Assembly (NCBI GenBank): GCA_052174535.1
Contig: JBQMRQ010000030.1
Span: forward strand, 1-64,000
Length of the DNA: 64,000 nucleotides
Direction: 5' to 3'
DNA from: Arsenophonus sp052174535
GTDB taxonomy: Bacteria > Pseudomonadota > Gammaproteobacteria > Enterobacterales > Enterobacteriaceae
The notes under the pieces are model-generated. The model searched no databases. It was not told where the DNA came from and saw only the letters and a list, made by a program, of their open reading frames with translations. Every line of letters starts with the position of its first letter. Position 1 is the first letter of the stretch. Both the position numbers and the translations under genes were made by a program. Below, one piece after another: positions 61,148 to 64,000 of the stretch.

Positions 61148-61387
61148 ATGGATACAAATAAAATAAAGCAAGTATTAATAGAACAATTGAAACTTGATGA
61201 AGTAATTGTCAATGGCGATGGTAACCATTTTCAAATAATTGTTGTTGCTGAAATGTTTAATGGAATGAGTAGGGTTAATCAGCAAAAAATGATTTATGCG
61301 CCACTAATGGAATATATTTCAGATAACCAGATCCATGCATTATCAATTAAAGTTTATACCCCTGCAGAATGGACAAAGAGATCGTAA
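61148..61387 (+). CDS. ibaG: BolA-family protein IbaG
   Basis: IbaG is a small BolA-like protein that binds monothiol glutaredoxin with an iron-sulfur cluster and has been linked to acid stress and envelope balance. It has 79 residues (84 in E. coli). It follows the family: IKQVLIEQLKLDEVIVNGDGNHFQIIVVAEMF (in pieces), GMSRVNQQKMIYAPLMEYI, and IHALSIKVYTPAEW, with the invariant His of IHAL. The usual C-terminal KLNGF tail is shorter. It is intact although every mla gene upstream is dead; it sits 67 bases before murA and may share its transcript. Confidence 0.94.
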   Translation: MDTNKIKQVLIEQLKLDEVIVNGDGNHFQIIVVAEMFNGMSRVNQQKMIYAPLMEYISDNQIHALSIKVYTPAEWTKRS

Positions 61388-61454
61388 GCTTAATGCTTTT
61401 TAACCTATAGTTTTACATTAATAATATAAATATTACTCATAGAGATTTTTTTTG

Positions 61455-62720
61455 ATGGACAAGTTTCGATTAAAGGGGCCAACTCGTTTGATAGGAGAAG
61501 TCTCTATTTCTGGTGCGAAAAATGCGGCACTACCGATATTATTTGCATCGTTATTAGCAGAAGAACCTGTTGAATTACAAAATGTTCCAAAGCTAAAAGA
61601 TATTGATACAACAATTGAGTTACTTAATCAGTTAGGTACTAAAGTTGAGCGTAATGGTGCTATTTTTGTTGACGCACGTGGTATTAACAAATTTTGTGCT
61701 CTTTATGAATTAGTTAAGATGATGCGTGCATCTATTTGGGCTTTGGCACCATTAGTTGCTCGTTTTGGTCAAGGCCAAGTGTCTTTACCTGGAGGATGTG
61801 CGATTGGTGCACGTCCAGTTGATTTACATATTACCGGGCTTGAGAAACTCGGTGCTAAAATTACTTTAGATAAAGGTTATGTTAAAGCATCAGTTGATGG
61901 TCGTTTGCAAGGTGCTAATATTTTTATGGATAAAGTTAGTGTCGGTGCCACCGTATCTATTATGACAGCTGCAACCCTAGCAGAAGGAAAAACTATTATT
62001 GAAAACGCAGCTCGTGAACCTGAAGTTGAAGATACAGCTAATTTTTTAAATCTATTAGGAGGAAAGATTATGGGTGCAGGTACAGGTAACATCATTATTG
62101 AAGGAGTCGCACGCTTAGGTGGTGGTGTTTATCAAATTTTACCTGATCGAATTGAAACAGGTACTTTTCTTGTTGCAGCAGCTGTCTCTAGAGGAAAAGT
62201 GATTTGCCGTAATACTAAACCAGTTATATTGGATGCAGTTTTAGCTAAATTACGTGAAGCGGGTGCAGAGATTAAAATTGGTAAAGATTGGATCGAATTG
62301 GATATGCATGATAAGCGACTAAAAGCAGTGAGTATCAGAACAGAACCGCATCCTGGTTTTCCAACAGATATGCAAGCGCAATTTAGTTTACTTAATTTAG
62401 TGGCTGAAGGTGTTAGTACAATAACAGAAACTATTTTTGAAAATCGTTTTATGCATATCCCAGAGTTGATTCGTATGGGAGCTCATGCAGAAATAGAAGG
62501 GAATACCGTTATTTGTCATGGTGTTGAACAACTTACAGGTGCTCAAGTCATGGCTACAGATTTGCGGGCATCGGCTAGTTTAGTGCTTGCAGGTTGTATT
62601 GCAAAAGGAAAAACAATTATTGATCGGATTTATCATATTGATAGAGGATATGAGAAAATAGAAGAAAAACTACGTAATTTAGGAGCAAACATAGAGCGTA
62701 TTACCGCAAATGAAATATAA
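61455..62720 (+). CDS. murA: UDP-N-acetylglucosamine 1-carboxyvinyltransferase
   Basis: MurA transfers enolpyruvate from PEP to UDP-GlcNAc, the first committed step of peptidoglycan synthesis. It has 421 residues (419 in E. coli). Landmarks are SGAKNAALPILFASLLAEEP, the catalytic loop SLPGGCAIGARPVDLH (Cys about 115, the fosfomycin target), MDKVSVGATVSIM, ENAAREPEVEDTANFL, LPDRIETGTFLVAAA, FPTDMQAQFSLLNLVAEG, FENRFMHIPEL, and ATDLRASASLVLAG. ATG 61455 gives MDKFRLKGPT in family register; the frame opens three bases earlier at a TTG. Murein synthesis is thus retained. Confidence 0.97.
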   Translation: MDKFRLKGPTRLIGEVSISGAKNAALPILFASLLAEEPVELQNVPKLKDIDTTIELLNQLGTKVERNGAIFVDARGINKFCALYELVKMMRASIWALAPLVARFGQGQVSLPGGCAIGARPVDLHITGLEKLGAKITLDKGYVKASVDGRLQGANIFMDKVSVGATVSIMTAATLAEGKTIIENAAREPEVEDTANFLNLLGGKIMGAGTGNIIIEGVARLGGGVYQILPDRIETGTFLVAAAVSRGKVICRNTKPVILDAVLAKLREAGAEIKIGKDWIELDMHDKRLKAVSIRTEPHPGFPTDMQAQFSLLNLVAEGVSTITETIFENRFMHIPELIRMGAHAEIEGNTVICHGVEQLTGAQVMATDLRASASLVLAGCIAKGKTIIDRIYHIDRGYEKIEEKLRNLGANIERITANEI

Positions 62721-62759
62721 TAAACTATTTTATAAATTAAAATTAATAGTTTAGTTTTA
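62721..62759 (+). terminator. AT-rich hairpin after murA, probable terminator
   Basis: TAAACTATT (62721-62729) and AATAGTTTA (62745-62753) form a 9-bp stem right after the murA stop, followed by GTTTTAT. It is weak because of low GC but well placed. Confidence 0.5.
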
Positions 62760-63844
62760 TATTGTTAATTTTTAGTTATTGTAATAATGATTTACTATTT
62801 GTACTTTTTAATTTTAATATGAGCAGTTATCATTTTCGTCGTTGCGTACTATTGAGGCTGCTATACGATACTGCCTGAATTAATTTTTAATAACTTGGCT
62901 AATTATTTCTGTAGTAAAGATAACTGACTGACTATTTAGAAAATAATAATATTATAACTGATTTAAAAACCGATATTTTCTTTTTTGGACCCAGTTTACT
63001 GCAATCTAAAAATACGTAATCGTTTAATTTTATTAATATTATGATGCGAATATCAGGGTAAGTCTATGTGCAGTAATGATACTGATAAATTTACAGATCA
63101 CTCGCCTATCATTAATAGGCTTTTCTATAATTTAGTTGCTAATTCAGTTAGCATAGTAAAACTTGAACTCCTTAAGCATAAAACCATTTATAAGTTATCA
63201 AAAAAGAATATATTAATTCCTATTAATTCACCTTTAGTATTAATTTAGTGCTCTGCATGAATTTCATGATTAATATATCTATTTATGTATAGAAAATATG
63301 TAGGCAAAGGGAGAAATCCTAGCTCTACAACACATGCAGTGCCATTAATAATTCCTTAGATTAGCATTTCTTCTAAATTATAGATTACCAATAGATCACA
63401 TAATATCATCAACTTGTACTTTATAATGTGAATGAATTAGAGTTATGAGAAGGATTTTTAGCGTTTTTTTAAAGATATGGATGTTAATATATCTATAAGC
63501 TAATAATAAATGCGTCAAAAATTAATTCATCATATAATATAATTTGAATTTAATTTATATTATTAAGGAGGATTCCTGTTTATTATAATATAACTATTGT
63601 TATTTTTATAATGACGCAGAGCTTAATTGTGGTAATTTGGCATACTTTCTAGGAAAACTAGCGGTGTTACACGTTGTTATAAATATAGACAACTGCTGTT
63701 GGTCTACGTATGCTGTTTTTTTAAAAAAAGCTGTTTATCTTTTTATCGTCAAGGAGGTTATTAATCCCTTTTTAGGTATATAGATTAATAGTCATTAGAA
63801 AGATATCAGAGATAAGAAGCCCTAGAATAACTCCATGAAAAGTT
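62760..63844. other. AT-rich region with one unassigned short open frame
   Basis: About 1.1 kb with no recognised homology. A 60-codon frame at 63066-63248 (begins MCSNDTDKFTDH, rich in Leu, Ile and Lys toward the end) follows CAGGGTAAGTCT, a plausible ribosome site. I do not recognise it, and it could be chance or the end of a dead gene. Confidence 0.4.
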
Positions 63845-64000
63845 TGATAGTTAGGAAATTGAATTGATCTTCAAGTGAAGATCAAAAGGCATTCCTTTTT
63901 TGCTAAAAGGAAATAGGAAAATCGGTTTACTGAATCTATATAAAATAAAATTTTATAAGATGTGTATTCTTTAATCTAATGCTCTAATTTTATAGACATT
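63845..64000 (-). mobile_element. IS91-family insertion sequence, left end (copy 4, cut by window edge)
   Basis: Bases 63850-64000 match 56690-56840 nearly throughout (GAAATTGAATT, TCAAGTGAAGAT, TTTTTTGCTAAAA, ATCGGTTTACT, TAATGCT..AATTTTA.AGACATT). They are the transposase C-terminal side of another copy. At 63866-63883 the end contains GATCTTCA, AG, then TGAAGATC, a perfect 8-bp stem of the kind found at IS91 termini. The element continues past the window. Confidence 0.7.

Noticed and set aside
1..64000. CRISPR array, prophage, toxin-antitoxin or secondary-metabolite cluster
   Set aside because: No regularly spaced direct repeats, phage structural genes, toxin-antitoxin pairs or biosynthetic modules were seen; the repeats present are IS copies.

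Overview
The window looks like part of an AT-rich, degenerating chromosome of a host-restricted (endosymbiont-like) gammaproteobacterium of the order Enterobacterales. The evidence is twofold. Gene order is that of enteric bacteria in block after block (der-bamB-yfgM-hisS, ompF-aspC, serC-aroA, uppS-cdsA-rseP-bamA-skp-lpxD-fabZ-lpxA-lpxB-rnhB-dnaE-accA-tilS, kdsD-kdsC-lptC-lptA-lptB-(rpoN-hpf)-ptsN-rapZ-npr, mlaF..mlaCB-ibaG-murA, yejL-yejM-tRNA-Pro). In addition, only about 46% of the window is intact coding sequence (27 genes, about 29.6 kb); the rest is pseudogenes, eroded insertion sequences and featureless AT-rich DNA. An Arsenophonus- or Sodalis-like insect symbiont is a reasonable guess, but the genus cannot be fixed from this sequence alone.

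Layout. 1-3.9 kb: IS256-type debris, a tRNA-Pro(GGG) without CCA, and the pseudogenes of yejM and yejL. 3.9-8.6 kb (minus): der, bamB, yfgM, hisS. 8.6-13.6 kb: IS256 and IS91 remnants. 13.8-16.4 kb: ompF-like porin and aspC. 16.5-18 kb: IS256 remnant. 18.4-20.9 kb: serC, aroA. 21-27.7 kb: IS256 (three pieces), a dead DUF1640-type coiled-coil gene, and IS91. 27.8-28.8 kb (minus): transaldolase. 29.8-30.9 kb: IS481 remnant. 30.9-48.2 kb (plus): the envelope/lipid A/replication cluster, interrupted by a second IS481 remnant between lpxA and lpxB and by a dead rnhB. 48.9-50.6 kb: dead npr, rapZ and ptsN, with no rpoN or hpf visible. 51.4-54.8 kb (minus): lptB, lptA, lptC, dead kdsC, kdsD. 55.2-61 kb: the dead mla operon (mlaF, then nested IS256/IS91/IS256, then mlaC and mlaB). 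61.1-62.7 kb: ibaG and murA. 62.7-64 kb: AT-rich DNA and the edge of a fourth IS91 copy.

Function. What survives is strongly biased to building a Gram-negative envelope. It covers undecaprenyl phosphate (uppS), CDP-diacylglycerol (cdsA), malonyl-CoA (accA) and fatty-acid elongation (fabZ), lipid A (lpxA, lpxD, lpxB), Kdo precursor (kdsD), LPS transport (lptB, lptA, lptC), outer-membrane protein assembly (bamA, bamB, skp, and yfgM as SecYEG-linked chaperone helper), a porin, and peptidoglycan (murA). What has died is quality control and regulation of that envelope: yejM (brake on LPS synthesis), the Mla phospholipid retrograde pathway, the nitrogen-PTS/RapZ module, kdsC and rnhB. Mobile DNA belongs to three families (IS256, IS91, IS481); every copy is riddled with stops and frameshifts, so transposition ended long ago. 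I found no intact undescribed system. The most unusual leads are repeated IS91-family (rolling-circle type) relics, an IS481 relic directly upstream of both uppS and lpxB, and substitutions at conserved motif positions in UppS, DnaE and CdsA.
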